Shown here one piece after another: positions 1 to 11,990 of a stretch of 64,000 nucleotides of DNA (within the stretch, counting starts at the first letter, position 1; each line of letters begins with the position of its first letter). A program made the position numbers and the translations under genes. Where the stretch lies: contig OZ020308.1 of NCBI GenBank assembly GCA_963971305.1, positions 26,689,275 to 26,753,274 on the forward strand. Reading direction: 5' to 3'. The notes beneath the pieces were generated by a model that saw nothing but the letters and a program-made list of their open reading frames with translations, was not told where the DNA came from and did no database searches. The stretch comes from Arcuatula senhousia (lineage: Eukaryota; Mollusca; Bivalvia; Mytilida; Mytilidae).

Positions 1-3000
1 AATTGGGAAGAGGACCTTATTATTGGCAATGTTTACATGTATATACCCCCAGAAAATTCAGTTTATAGATCGGAAGATGGTTATAATGAAATTGAACAGG
101 AATATTTGAGATTTTCTGCAAATCATAATTTTGTACTTTTAAATGGGGATTTTAATGGAAGAACAGGTAAAGAAAATAATTTTTTTGACTTCTCTGAAGA
201 TATTCATAGTCCATTTAACAATTTTGAGAATTTTGCCAAACTTTTACCCCAGCACGATATGTTATATTATAGAAATAGCATGGATACTGTTAAAACCAAC
301 TATGGTAACCAAGTGTTAGAATTTTGTAGAAATAACAATCTTTTTATATTAAATGGACGAGTAAATGGGGACAAAACTGGTAAACTCACCTGTAAACAGT
401 CTAGTATTGTAAATTATTGTATATGTACGGTTAGTCTGTTACCTTTTATTGATTTATATTGAGGATTTCTCATCATTGTACTCCGACGTTCATTGCCCTA
501 TATCCTTGTCCCTTAGAGCTGCACCTGCAACTAATGACACTAATACAATAAGTAGTCAAAGTTCCAGTGGCTGCACTGAGAGAATAAGAAAATATGACGA
601 TGAAAACAAAGACGAATTAAAAGAGAATATAGAGCAGGAAAAAGTTGAAAAACTACTGCAAACAATAAACGATGTCGAACACGAATATTTGTCTCAAGAA
701 AAAGTTGACAACCTTGTCAGCGAGTTCAATAGCATTTTACTTCATCCCGCTGAACTTGTTTTCGGCACATACATCACTAAAACCCGTACGGTATCTAAAG
801 CGAAACCGAATGAAAGTAAACCGAGTGCTGGGAAAAACGAAAGGCTTTTCGTGTAGCCAAAAGTCGTCATAAGAGTAGAAAATCTGTAGACTCAGCGAAC
901 AATTTAAAATTTAAAGAAGCGGATTACAAGAAAGTAATGAATAAAGCTATAAATGAGCACCGACGTAAGATGAGGAAAAAAACTCAAATGTCTCAGAAGT
1001 AGTAACAGCAAAGAGTACTGGAATATACTAAATACAAAGCAAGCCAAAAGGAATAGTGAAATTTCTATAGACACTTAACATAGTTTTTTCAAAGAACTGA
1101 ACAGCGGTAGCAAAAACGAAGTGTTTAACTTACACGCGGAACATATTGAACATAACGTTCACAATGACACTATCAATGATGAGATTTCTGAACAAGAAAT
1201 TCAAAAATGTATTAAAAGTTTAAAAAAAGGAAAATCTGCTGGTGATGATCAAATTATTAACGAATATATTAAGAATACATGTCATATACTTATGCCAGTT
1301 TATATCAAACTTTTTAACTTAATTTTTGACTCTGGTATTGTACCAAAAATATGGTCAATTGGAAACATAATCCCCTTATAGAAAAACAAGGGGGATATAA
1401 GTGATCCAAAAAATTACAGACCCATTACAATACTTAGCTGCATGGGTAAATTATTCACCTCCATCCTGAATTCACGTTTGAACGACTATTTAGAAAATTC
1501 AGAAACTTTAAACGAGAATCAGTTTGGATTCTGAAGTGGATACTCTACTATTGACAGCATTTTTACTCTTCATTTATTATGTGAATTACTTAGTCGAAAA
1601 AAGAAAAAAATGTACTGTGCATTTATTGATTTTGCCAAAGCCTTTGACACCGTCTGGCGTCCGGGCTTATGGGCAAAATTACTACGCTCGTCCATTAATG
1701 GGAAATGTACAACATTATTGTTAACATGTATATAATAATATTAAGTCCCGTATTTTCAATGGTTCTGAATACTCTGATTATTTCCCTTGTAACATAGGTG
1801 TCAGACAAGGTGAAAATCTTTCTCCTGTCCTTTTCTCATTATATGTGAACGACCTGGAAAATTTTATGCACGAAAATGGTGTTGTAGGCCTAAAAAGTAT
1901 CTCTGATGAACTAGAAAACGAACTTGTCAAATTTGTTAAACTCTTCCTTATACTATATGCTGATGATACTGCTTTATTGGCAGAATCAGAAAAAGATTTA
2001 CAAAAACAACTTGACACACTCAATAGATATTGCACAGTTTGGAAGCTGAAGGTCAATGTAGAAAAAGTAAAATTGTTGTTTTTTCCAAAGGTAGATTGAG
2101 AAAGAACATTCGATTTCAATACGATGGTAAAGACGTTGACATTGTTAGCGAATTTACATATTTAGGAGTTAAATTTTTAAATTTTCCAGATCTTGAAGTT
2201 TCTCTAAAGCTAAAAAATACAATGCAGAGAAGGCCACTCATGCAATGTATGATATTTTACGTAAAGGGAGATCCCATAACTTATCTTTAGAATGTCTTTT
2301 AGATTTATTTGATAAGGTCATTTAACCAATCCTACTATACGGTTGTGAAGTTTGGGGTAACGGAAATAATTCTGTGATTGAACGGGTTCAACTTAAATAT
2401 TGTAAGCTATTGATGAATGCTAAAAAGTCTACACCTGATTTTATGATTTACGGTGAATTGGGAAGATATCCCCTCGATACAAATATAAAACTAAGAGCAG
2501 TAAAATACTGGGCTAAATTAGTTAGTGGCAAAGAAAACAAACTTCCTGCTATTTTATTCCACCTATATTTAACCCATTATGATAATATTACCTGGGTAAG
2601 ATTTATCAAATCCATCTTAGATGAGTGTGTGGACTGATCAGCGATTCCCTAATATTTCATGGTTGTGTGGCTCAATTAAACAAACCTTAACTGACCAATT
2701 TATGCAACAATGGCGATCGTATGTTCAAGATTCTCCTAAAGCTCTTAATTACAGAATATACAAGGACGAACCTAAATTCGAAAACTACTTCAATATTGTG
2801 AATGACAGAAACTATATCACACTTTGTAGATTCAGGACTATGAACCACAGATTGCCTATCGAACGCGGAAGATGGCAAAATATTCCTAGGGAAAACAGAA
2901 AATGCAATCTATGTCAATCCCAAGAAATTGGAGACGAATATCATTATTTACTTACATGCACATCGCTACGGGAAGAACGTAAATTATACATTAAGCCTAA

Positions 3001-3360
3001 GTTATACAAAATGCCAAACACCATGAAATTTAGGGAATTGATGAACAGCCAACACCTACCCGATCTCTACAATTTGTGCAAATTTATCCGCATCATAAAT
3101 CAAATGTTAGATCATCCAGGGTAACCTAGCACTTTAAACACTTATTACTAATTATTGGATAATTATATATATACTATTATTAGCATCTTTTGTCATCGAT
3201 CTACCTTTACATGTCCACTATATTTGAACTTTGTACCTTCCACATTTTGAAACAAATGTTGATTGTAAACTTTACACTGTATTTCTGTAATATTTTGTAT
3301 TTCTGTATAATTACTTTTTTTCTCTGTACCATAACTGGTTTTGGAGAATAAAGATATATG
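1..3360 (+). mobile_element. Non-LTR (LINE) retrotransposon relic with endonuclease, RT and C-terminal CCHC region
   Basis: The pieces follow LINE order. An apurinic-type endonuclease fragment at 37-530 has the NGDFNGRTG motif and a terminal SDVHCPI motif. An RT lies at about 1120-2100, with a palm core FIDFAKAFDTVW near 1625, GVRQGENLSP near 1797 and catalytic YADD near 1957. A C-terminal region at 2374-3124 ends in a CCHC cluster (CNLCQ...HYLLTC near 2910-2960). An AATAAA-like signal and A-rich tail occur near 3348. Stops or frame breaks occur near 460, 856, 1379, 1533, 1700, 2097, 2288 and 2636, so the copy cannot make one protein. In the endonuclease the usual Asp of the S-x-x-D-Y motif reads Asn (SSIVNYC). 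The 5' end lies outside the window. Clade assignment (jockey/I-like versus RTE-like) is uncertain. Confidence 0.85.
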
Positions 3361-4137
3361 TACATTCTAGGCCCAATATGGACAGTAAATAGTTTTTAGG
3401 CAAGCCCCAGCGAAGCCTTATGGAGTCTATAGAGTAGTGATGATTTTCGCGTTTTTTTTTCTGTCTAGACGGAGTGATTTTCCTGCATCCAGACTGGAAT
3501 AAAATGCTTTATTTTCTATATTACTTTTCAATATTTGTTAACATGATATACACTTCTATAAATCTCAATTTTTATTGGCATTTTATATGACCGGCACAAG
3601 TTTTATTTATTCCTTTGCATCTTTCATGACGAACTTTTTAGTTAAAGGCGATAGAATATACATTATTTATTCATCTATTACTTGATTGGTTCGTATAAAT
3701 ATTTCTCTCATTTGATTGGTCAATGCATGGATTCAGATTCTAGCTTCACCATTCATAAAATCAGTACAAAATACACATCATTGGGACGAGTTCATTTTAA
3801 TCGAAGGGTGTTTCAATCGATACCGTTTTTACACGATACCTGTCTTGTGTGTGCAATTGTGTTTTGAGGGCATCTGCATGACGATCCTTTCTCCGCTCAC
3901 CAAAATTAATAATTGGCAAACATTTTGAACAATATACTTTAACAGAGAATAAATCTATTATAGTTCTTGTATATTGCGCTTGCCTTTAAACGCTTTAGCG
4001 CTTTGATTGACACTTGCATCCTATGGTGGACTGACAAAGCATATTTGTCACATGCAACCCAATTTAAAGACTGACAATGAATATTTAGAAAAAAATGTTT
4101 ATGGATCATATATCTAACAAGAAAATTAAAAAAAAAT
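3361..4137. other. AT-rich gap without a recognisable gene
   Basis: No coding pattern was found. A GC-richer patch at 3398-3460 (CAAGCCCCAGCGAAGCC) looks like the edge of a dispersed repeat, but no boundaries can be set. Confidence 0.4.
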
Positions 4138-4815
4138 ACACACATAAAATCAGACAAAAAATTAAATTTTCAATTCCCCCCCTTTTGAACCCTAATTGCC
4201 ATACAGAAAAGGTGGGCCATTGCAATTTTTTTTCAAAATCGGACCTTAAATAAAAAAAGTTTTGATTTTTCCCCTTTTGAGCCCCTAATTCCTGGAAAAA
4301 AAAAGGGGACACCTCAAAAATCATGTAAATCGATTACTTATGGAAAATTTCATAGCAATCAGTCAATCAGAACTTAAGTTATTGCGGAAAACTAATAAAA
4401 GTTTCATTTTATGCCTCTTTTTGGCCCCTAATTTTAAAATGGCAATTAAAAGAAGGGACACCCAAAATCGTCCCCTTTTTTCCTTTATTGCAAGTGACAT
4501 TACTCAGTTTTATTTATAGCATTCGGTCAACCAGAACAAAAAATATCGTGAATACAACTAAAATAGTTGCTTTTTGGGTCCCTTTAGGGCCCGTAATTTC
4601 TAAACGGAATGATAAAATGATCCCAAAAGGGGAGGTGCACATCTTCAATATTTATGCCATCACTGCGTAAAATTTCAGAAAGATCTAGTGTTTGGTTTTT
4701 GTGATTCAGATTACTCAAGACAGGTACCCCAATAGCCCGATGGACGGACGGACAGACAGACGGACGGAGTGACCCTACTCCTAGACCTGCTTTCGCCTTC
4801 AGCGACGCAGGTTAA
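4138..4815 (+). mobile_element. Tandem-core element ending in an ACGG microsatellite (bivalve 'pearl'/Helitron-like type)
   Basis: Related blocks of about 170-190 bp recur at roughly 4170-4330, 4330-4480 and 4480-4660, each with 'cccctttt...gcccctaat...aaaggggacac'. They are followed by GGACGGACGGACAGACAGAC near 4742 and a closing GCGACGCAGGTTAAAT. A core repeat plus (ACGG)n is the layout of non-autonomous bivalve pearl elements. The family assignment is an inference; no coding capacity is visible. Confidence 0.5.
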
Positions 4816-5437
4816 ATAAATCTTAACTGAAGGGAATGCAGGACCTACATAATACATGTTCATTGTATAATTCTTAGCTATATACATGTATATATTTAAT
4901 TTGTCAAAAAAGTTATATAAAAATACTAGTACAAACTTTTACATGTATTAACCATATACAAGTACCAGCCAGGTAAAATATATTCCCCCAAAATTCTGCA
5001 ATTTAATACACCCCCCCAAAAAAAAATGTAAGTCAATATATCATGATAGACGGATCTCCTTGTCTGGGTTGTACCTGAGTGCTTATAATAAGAATACTTA
5101 CTATAATCTAAATGACTCCAAATATACTGAAAATAAATTTACTAATATATAGGTGATAATTATATACTTCCTATGTAACTTATATTAATTGTTATTACAT
5201 CGTGTTAATTGTATCATGCCCCTTGTGGGCCCATGCTTTTGGTTGATAAAACATCCATTCATATAGGAAAAAGTTTTATAACCATTATAGTTTTTTATAT
5301 ACACCATTTCAATATGCATTTTTATTTTCTTTCTTTTCAGATTTGAATTTACCAAGTGGATTAAAAGATAACATGTGATGTGCAACTCATTATCTTCTAT
5401 GTACAACAAGGCACTTAATCAGTCAAGACATGACGGC

Positions 5438-5695
5438 ACGATAAGGGATGGACCATTTAACTAAAAGAGGGGCCCCTTGTTTTTTTTTACTTCTGATCAG
5501 AAACATTTATTTTGATAGGTCTCGAGACAGATTTGTTTTCAATATTAACTATTTTTACGGTAGAAAACCTTCTTTAGAAAATTTGTTTTTCTAAACCTCT
5601 GCTGTCTAATATTTTTATCAAGAATCAGATTCAGAATTTTTTTTTTTAAACAAGACCCCCCTTTTCAAGTAAAATGGTTGGTCCCTTAATGAATC
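5438..5695. mobile_element. Short TIR (MITE-like) element
   Basis: The left end at 5440 (AAGGGATGGACCATTTAACT) is the inverse of the right end near 5670-5690 (AGTAAAATGGTTGGTCCCTT). The interior is T-rich. It resembles the elements at 45015 and 57295, whose ends also read AAGGGA..ACCATTTGA. No ORF. Confidence 0.6.
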
Positions 5696-5716
5696 GAGGA
5701 CTGTGCAAAAAGTATT

Positions 5717-6195
5717 TTATTTAGAACAAACGACACAATGGACTTTTCTCTTGTCATGATATGGCGGACATGGTAGAGATCCGCATTTATAACCCACGAC
5801 AAACATCAATTGCACATTGTCATTGTCTTGGCCAGAAGGGATAAATTCAGGATCTTCGTCAACACAAATGAAGGAAGAAGAGGAATAAGCGCGATTCCCA
5901 CCGGCTAACACACCGCGGTACTCCAACGTCCATCCATTATAACAGTTTTGGCGCCCTGGTATCATTAGCGAAGTTGCGGAAACAGTTTTCTTACACACTG
6001 CGCATGGCATGTCCTCATTTAAGGCACCACTTTTGAAATCGTTAGTTTCATATTCGGTTCCGTAAAGATAAATGCTCGTAGTTGTAAAAGTAGCATTACT
6101 TAGTTCGGGATTATCTGGTAGACAAAGAATAGTAGCTGGTCCACCAAATCTAGTAGAAAAATCTTAATTGTAATACACTTGTCCAGCTGTATAAC
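5717..6195 (-). pseudogene. C4-like gene last exon with premature TAA at 6166-6164
   Basis: The acceptor ttttgaag| is in phase 1 with exon 2. Translation begins GYTAGQVYYN, meets TAA, then continues in the same frame through DFSTRFGGPATILCLP to CVVCSK and the true stop at 5719-5717. The nearby AG at about 6157 would be phase 2 and cannot rescue the frame. Confidence 0.8.
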
Positions 6196-6297
6196 CTTCA
6201 AAAGAATAAATTCGTTTGACATGTGCAGTTAAACTTGTTAAAACCACCCCCCTTTGAAACTTTGAGATTTCTTGGTTATAAAAGAGGTTAACTGAAA

Positions 6298-7462
6298 GGC
6301 GGTGGCTATTTTGCCGTAACCGGCAAAATAGCTTCACAGGCTATTCTGCCGTAACCGGCAAAATAGTCTCACAGGCTATTTTGCCGTAACAAATTTTACT
6401 TTGTATACTTAATTAGCGAAATCTTGAGCGGAACAAATGATTGCTTTATATCCATTAACTTGTTATTAATAGGTAATAAAAATTTTAAAAGGATATTACC
6501 TTAATTTTATTTTAGAAAATAAATAAAACATTTCATTGCTGTAGATGATTTAAATGCGTATGTAAAACTGTTTGCAGATGACACTAGCATTTATACAACC
6601 GTAGACAATCCCATAACTGCTGCTGACATACTAAACAGAGATCTTGAAAAGATTCACAACTGGTCAAAACAGTGGCTAGTTAAATTTAACCCAACTAAGA
6701 CCGAACAGTAACTATATCCCGTAACACCGTTAAGCCAATACATCGGCCGCCTATTTCTATGGACGTTCAAAATATTCAAGAGGTTGCTTCTCACAAACGC
6801 CTAGGCATTTATTTTTTTAGTCATGGTTTTTGGCATGACCGCATTGGATAAATTGTTAAAAAAGCATATACAAGAGTAAATATTTGACGCAAGATGCCTT
6901 TCGTCCTTGAACAAACAAACAACCCTTGGCTCCGCTCGTAAAAAAACAACATTATACAGGCATTAACCTTTAACCTTAAACCTTTGCTGCCAAAATATAT
7001 TATCATAAAAATCAGATTTATCATGTTTTTTTTTCGGAAAGGGTCGGTCACTTAAAATACTGTGCAAAAGTTTGTAGTCTCATAAAAATCAGACCTTCAA
7101 TGTTTCTTCTTTGACAAAGAAAATTAAGACAATTAAACAACGTTTTTAATTTGTTGGGGTAAAAAAGAGAAAATGTTTGTTTAGATCATATAGTTTTTTT
7201 TCAGAATTTCGAAATTGAATATTTAACTTTCAAATGCAGCCAAAATAATAATCAATTAAAAAAGATATTCAAATGCATCGAATCAAATGCCAGATCAAAC
7301 TATAATGGCCCTGATTACCAAAAGATCTTTTTTTCTTAATTAGTTTTATGTACAAGTAGTCCCTATTTAGTCGATTTACCTGTGTTAATTAATAAATTTT
7401 AACAATTACGGCAAAATAGCCTGGGAGACTATTTTGCCGGTTACGGCATAATAGCCACGGCC
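6298..7462. mobile_element. TIR transposon (MULE-like) inside the C4-like gene intron 2
   Basis: The left end is GGCGGTGGCTATTTTGCC. The inverse of the right end is GGCCGTGGCTATTATGCC. Similarity continues for about 57 bp through repeated GCCGTAACCGGCAAAATAG modules. It is flanked by a perfect 9-bp duplication TAACTGAAA (6289-6297 and 7463-7471). Long TIRs with a 9-bp duplication fit Mutator-like elements. No transposase was seen, so it is non-autonomous. Confidence 0.85.
6540..6920 (+). mobile_element. LINE reverse-transcriptase fragment carried inside the TIR element
   Basis: The + strand reads LNAYVKLFADDTSIYTTVDN, then AADILNRDLEKIHNWSKQWLV and KFNPTKTE, followed after frame breaks by SHKRLGI and KKAYTRVN-like text. 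FADD is the RT catalytic box. It is a short piece of a different LINE from the one at 1-3360. Confidence 0.75.
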
Positions 7463-7610
7463 TAACTGAAAACCAGTTTGCTTTAGAAAGATTTTTTTTA
7501 TTTGCTGTCATATAAAAATGTTTACAGTTTCCCATTGGTATTATTATTTTGAGACTTGGCGTGGAATGAACTGAAAAACGTTTATGTTTAGGCGTATATA
7601 AATACCATAC

Positions 7611-7682
7611 CGGAATAGACTAATTCCGTATTTGGACCACCACAAGCACTTCTACCCCATCGTACATATGTAGAACCATGAC
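7611..7682 (-). CDS. C4-like gene exon 2
   Basis: This 72-nt exon is too short for ordinary ORF calling. The acceptor is ttttag| and the donor TTCCG|gtatgg, both phase 1. It encodes GHGSTYVRWGRSACGG followed by NTELVYS, the conserved start of the C4-like domain. Confidence 0.8.
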
Positions 7683-8034
7683 CTAAAATTAAAGTATTGG
7701 ATGCAGTTATTTTGTATACATGTATATGTATTGGTATATAGTAAACTTGTACAGAAGTTTGTCATGCTGATCATGAGCTTTTAGCTCGCGTATTGATTTT
7801 TATTGAAAATTTTATGGGGTCAACTAAATTTAAACCCTGCGCAGTGCCAGTTCACCTTCCGTCAACTGGTGTAAGACAGAAAGTAGTTATGAATTGAGCC
7901 GATCCCTTCGCGGATTTGGAACTCATTTAAAAATTTAATGTGTCCTTTTTAACGGACAGCAAATACAGTTTTATAGGACAATCTATCCACTGTGATATGA
8001 TACGACGATACAAATTTTAATCCGTCTGTGTAAG

Positions 8035-8225
8035 TTAGTCTGTATTTTTAAGATGACAACAAAGTTCCAGACAATAAATTTTGCTAGCTTGGTATGCGTT
8101 TCGTATATTCAAGACTCAACAGAGGCGCTCTACCAAACATTTTGAAAAAGCCAACAATTATGTGATTTAGAAGAGCATAGAACAATGAAGCCAAAAAATA
8201 CCGAACTATAACTATGATGTAAAGT
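8035..8225 (+). repeat. Single diverged copy of the 357-bp repeat found at 28487
   Basis: 'ATGACAACAAAGTTCCAGAC', 'CGTTTCGTATATTCAAGACTC' and 'AGAGGCGCTCTACCAAA' follow the same order as at 28487-28600. Only the first half of the unit is present. Confidence 0.7.
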
Positions 8226-8709
8226 GAAGCTTACACTAAAAGTTCTAAGAATACAGTTTTGATTTTGTTTTTTACTTTTTGAAATTCTAGATTTCAATAC
8301 ATAAAATCTATGAATATTTTTTTCATCTTGTCGTCTTTTTGTTAATTTGCTTTAGATTCCATATAGATTAATTGTGGACCTAAATGTGTCCTCTGATTGT
8401 CGATGTACTAAATGCTGATTTTTGCCTGTGCTTTTGGAGCTGCATACCTAATTCCTTTTACAGGATTTCTTTTAAATGGTTTAAAATGGCTTCCGTTGTT
8501 ACCATTGCAACAGTTATCAAAAAGATGCATGCTTAAAATACTTTGTAAAAGAAAAAAAGTAATTAAAATCAGTGACTTGCTATGTCCGAGTCATTTTGGT
8601 TTTGTCAGAAAGATCACACTGCTATTAATTGTTTTCAGTGTACAAGGTCCTAAATTATTCCAAAGACGGATTAAATGTTTTTTAATAAAGAGGTTATTTT
8701 TCAATACAT

Positions 8710-9180
8710 TTTATACCCCGCTACACGAAGTGGCAGGGTATTATATTATACCCTCAGTTTTTTTTCGGTGTCTGTCCGTCCGTCCGTCCGTCTGTCCGTC
8801 CCCCAAAGGTTTCCGACCAATAACTTGAAAACGCGTCAAAGGATTTGAATGATATTTTGCACAGCTGTTAAGTACAATAAAATACAGGTCAAGTTCGATT
8901 TCCAGCATGATCAAAAAAATAGTTTTTGAGGCCACTTTGAAAAATCATATTTCATGAAATTTTTAGTTTCTGACCAATAACTTGAAAACGCGTCATGGGA
9001 TTCAAATGATATTTTGTACAGCTATTGAGTACAATAAAATACAGGTCAACTTTAATTTCCAGCATGATCCGAAAATCAGTTTTTGAGATAGGCCACTTTG
9101 AAATCAAATTTAATGAACTTTTGATATTATAACTTGGCGGGTAATCATTTAATGTCCCATTTCATGCCCTATTTTTCAAT
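8710..9180 (+). mobile_element. Tandem-core element with (GTCC)n microsatellite
   Basis: A palindromic start TACCCCGCTACACGAAGTGG at 8713 is followed by GTCCGTCCGTCCGTCTGTCC near 8768. Two copies of a block of about 155 bp follow (8813-8948 and 8968-9110), each holding 'gaccaataacttgaaaacgcgtca' and 'tacaataaaatacaggtcaa'. The layout is the same pearl/Helitron-like type as elsewhere, with an unrelated core sequence. No gene. Confidence 0.55.
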
Positions 9181-9240
9181 ATATTTTTTTCAAATCTTAA
9201 AGTAAAGTTTCAAGTACAAAATATACAAAATAAAAATTAC

Positions 9241-9571
9241 CTAGTATGTTAGACAACTGCTGTGTCTGACTGTTCAGATTCTGCTTGAGTTCCTCGTTTG
9301 ATTTGTTTAACTGGTTTACTGTTTCCATTAGCTCCTTGGTCTGTTGAATCAGTCCTTTATTTTGTTGTAACACCAACTGAATCTGCTGTTCAACGTTTGT
9401 TAAACGAGTCAGTGTATCCCCGTCATTTAAAAGAAGTCGTTTATTTACCGCGGAATTTTTCACTTTTGATTTCGCAAAAATGAAATCCGAATGCAAAGAA
9501 AGTAGGATTACCAAGACAGACAACATGGCAGATGTCTTATAAACTGTACAAACTGATAGCTTATCTAACAT
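9241..9571 (-). CDS. C4-like gene exon 1: signal peptide and coiled coil
   Basis: A true ATG lies at 9571, with a second in-frame ATG 15 codons later that gives a more typical signal peptide (MLSVLVILLSLHSDFIFA). The rest is a Gln/Leu/Asn-rich coiled coil. It ends ...AACATACTAG|gtaatt, phase 1. Confidence 0.8.
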
Positions 9572-9624
9572 AGGAAATCCGAACGTCCTGGGACCTGGGT
9601 CAAATTGTCAAACTATTTGAGATA

Positions 9625-10100
9625 TTTAAGGAATGACCGTCATAACTTTTTTTTCATTTAAGGAATGACTGTAATATTTTTTTTTTCATTAGGGTATGAA
9701 AAAAAAATGCACATTGTATAATCCGCGACGCAGATTATGCTTTATGTGCAAAACTTTTTTTTCATATTCCCAATGAAAAAAAATTATTACAGTCATTCCT
9801 TATAAATAAATTTTCAAAACAATTAAAAAAAACATGAAAATCTAACTGAAATGGTAGCACTTCCTGTGAAAAGTGGGGGTTTCCCCATGATTTTTTTTTC
9901 ATTGAGATATGAAAAAAAAATTCGTCAATCAAATTGCAGCATTTTAATCAAATTTATTTATTAGGTAATGAAACTCATTTGATTTGCACATTCTAAAAGC
10001 CTCGGATTATATTACAATGTGCAATAGTACATGAAAATGATTTTTCATTTTTTAATTTCCATTGATATAATCATGGCAATCATTCCTTATATAGGACACA
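9625..10100. mobile_element. Palindromic MITE-like element
   Basis: The interval 9658-9801 folds on itself. AAGGAATGACTGTAATA and its A/T-tract plus TGCACATTGTATAATC on the left pair with ATTATGCTTTATGTGCA through TTACAGTCATTCCTT on the right. A further ATCATGGCAATCATTCCTTAT at 10072-10092 mirrors 9626-9643, so the full element may reach 10100. Confidence 0.55.
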
Positions 10101-10109
10101 ATTCAAAAC

Positions 10110-11445
10110 ATGATTTTTAGCCATCACTATGCGTCCGTCGTCTGTCGTCGTCCGTCGTCCGTTAACAATTTCAAATCTTCTCACCTGAAACCACTTAACC
10201 AATTTAACTAAAACTTTGCAGGTTTGGTATATGACATGTTGGCAACAAACGATCCTCATTTTGAAATGATTCGATAAAAAACATGGCTGCTGTTACAAAA
10301 AATAGAACATAAAGTAAAACAACTTAAAATGGCTTATAACTCAGCAACCATAACAGATAGAAAAAATCCGAAAGATCTTAGGTTATTCAGAATCAAAAGC
10401 TCTACTAAAGTCTCCACTGGGTCGAAGTTGTCAGATGACCCCTTATAAAGGTTATCATGGCCCTTTAAAGGTCAAAAATAGCCTTATTCATGTTTTTGCC
10501 CTATAGAATGAAAACTATTGCAGATAGAGAAAAGATGTTGCTTGCTTAAATGTTCAGCTCATTTACCTCTACAAAAGTCTCCATAGGGTTGAAGTTGTCA
10601 GATGACTCCTTATAGGGGTTACAGCCCCTAAAAGGCGAAAAAGAGTGTTTTTGGCCTATTGAATGAAAACTATTACAGATAGAGAAAAGCTGTTGCTTGC
10701 TTAAATTTTCAGATCATTTACCTCTACAAAAGTCGTCATAGGGTCGAAGTTGTCAGATGACCCCTTTTAGGGGTTACAGCCCCTTAAAGGCCAAAAAATA
10801 GTGTTTTTGGCCTATAAAATGAAAACTATTGCAGATAGAGAAAAGCTGTTGCTTGCTTAAATGTTCAGCTCAATTAGCTCTACAAAAGTTGTCACAAGGT
10901 TGAAGTTGTCAGATGACCCTTTTAGGGGTTACAGCCCCTTAAAGGCGAAAAATAGTGTTTTGGCCTATAGAATGACAACTATTGAAGATAGAGAAAAGCT
11001 GTTGATTGCTTAAATGCTCAGCTCATTTAGCCCTACAAAGGTCTTCATAGGGTCGAAGTTGTCAGATGACCCCTTATAGGGGTAACAGCCCCTTAAAAGC
11101 GAAAAATAGTGTTTTTGGCCTATAGAATGAAAACTTTTGCAGATAGAGAAAAGCTGTTGCTTGCTTAAATGTTTAGCTCATTTAGCTCTACTAAAGTCTC
11201 CATAAGATCAAAGTTGTCAGATGACCCCTTTTAGGAGTTACAGCCCCTTAAAGGCGAAAAATAGTGTTTTGGCCTATAGAATAAAAACTATTGGAGATAG
11301 AAAAAAAGTTGTTGCTTGCTTACATGTTCAGCTCATTTAGCTCTACAAAAGTCTCCATTGGGTCGAATTTGTCAGATAACCCTTTATAGGGGTTACAGCC
11401 CCTTAAAAGTTGAATAATAGTGGTTTTTTGCTTTTTTAGAATGGA
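10110..11445 (-). mobile_element. Helitron-like tandem-core element, copy A (degraded ends)
   Basis: It begins with the inverted right end (TTTTAGCCATCACTATGCG, then a CGTCGTC run). Seven core repeats follow, anchored by 'gaagttgtcagatgacc' near 10424, 10591, 10745, 10901, 11054, 11211 and 11364, about 155 bp apart. It has no ORF. It is in reverse orientation relative to copies at 24856, 40815 and 60015. Confidence 0.75.
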
Positions 11446-11990
11446 ACTATTTTTTTTTGTCCAGTCAACAATATTTCAGTCATAATATTAATAAGGACAT
11501 TTAAAAACTATTTGAAACAACAAATTGAGTTGTGTAGACCCGCCTAGGAAACAGCACCCATAACACACACCCCTGTATATCATGCAAACAGGGATAATGT
11601 TCTATCCAAACCAGAAGAAAAACGTACCTAAGACAGGCTAATGTACATTCAAAGCACTAAAGTCCAATGCACCCAGAAAGTGCGGAACCCTGCCCAAAAA
11701 CTTTGCACAATCTAGAACCCTTACATATGATTACTGACAATGAAAAACTCACACTTGAAATGTGGTCATACTAGTTGGAACATTTTCCTGTGTGGGATAT
11801 AGCCAATCCTTACCCAGTTTCTCATTAGCAACCCTTATCTGCCGATAATACATGCATTTCTTTTTGTGTCGTATGAATTGTTTCTTATAGTATTTCTGAG
11901 TTATAAGGTTTCATGGGTATTTAAATAAATTTTCGCGCTTTTCGCATTATCGAGAAAAATTTCCACACACAACCAGCTCACTCATGTTAT
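11446..11990. other. Gap without recognisable gene
   Basis: Some GC-richer text lies at 11535-11720 (CACCCATAACACACACCCC). No ORF, motif or repeat boundary could be supported. Confidence 0.4.

Larger units (their letters stand above)
5717..9571 (-). pseudogene. Short-chain collagen C4-like secreted protein gene, three exons, one in-frame stop
   Basis: Exons on the - strand are 9571-9241, 7682-7611 and 6195-5717, joined by two phase-1 introns with GT/AG borders. The product would be about 293 residues. Residues 16-34 form a signal peptide (core MLSVLVILLSLHSDFIFA). A coiled coil with repeated Q/L/N heptads follows to about residue 110. The C4-like domain then runs GSTYVRWGRSAC, TELVYSGY, ATILCLPDNP, MPCAVC, MIPGRQNCYNGWTLEY, CVDEDPE, CGSLPCPPY and the terminal CVVCSK, all family landmarks with their cysteines. 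This family is expanded in bivalves; its function is poorly known, probably extracellular. The last exon carries TAA at 6166-6164, about ten codons after its start and before the conserved core, while the frame stays open and conserved afterwards. It is therefore a recent pseudogene, a null allele or a sequence error. Confidence 0.8.

Noticed and set aside
1778..2119. 113-residue frame antisense to the LINE RT
   Set aside because: Shadow of the RT coding strand (Ser/Phe-rich antisense composition).
8412..8828. 138-residue open frame on +
   Set aside because: No recognisable motif. Its end runs into the (GTCC)n microsatellite and core of a repeat element; probably chance.
10110..11445. Coding gene in the strongly conserved 155-bp core repeats
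   Set aside because: All six frames of the core carry stops and the period is not a consistent multiple of three (153-167).
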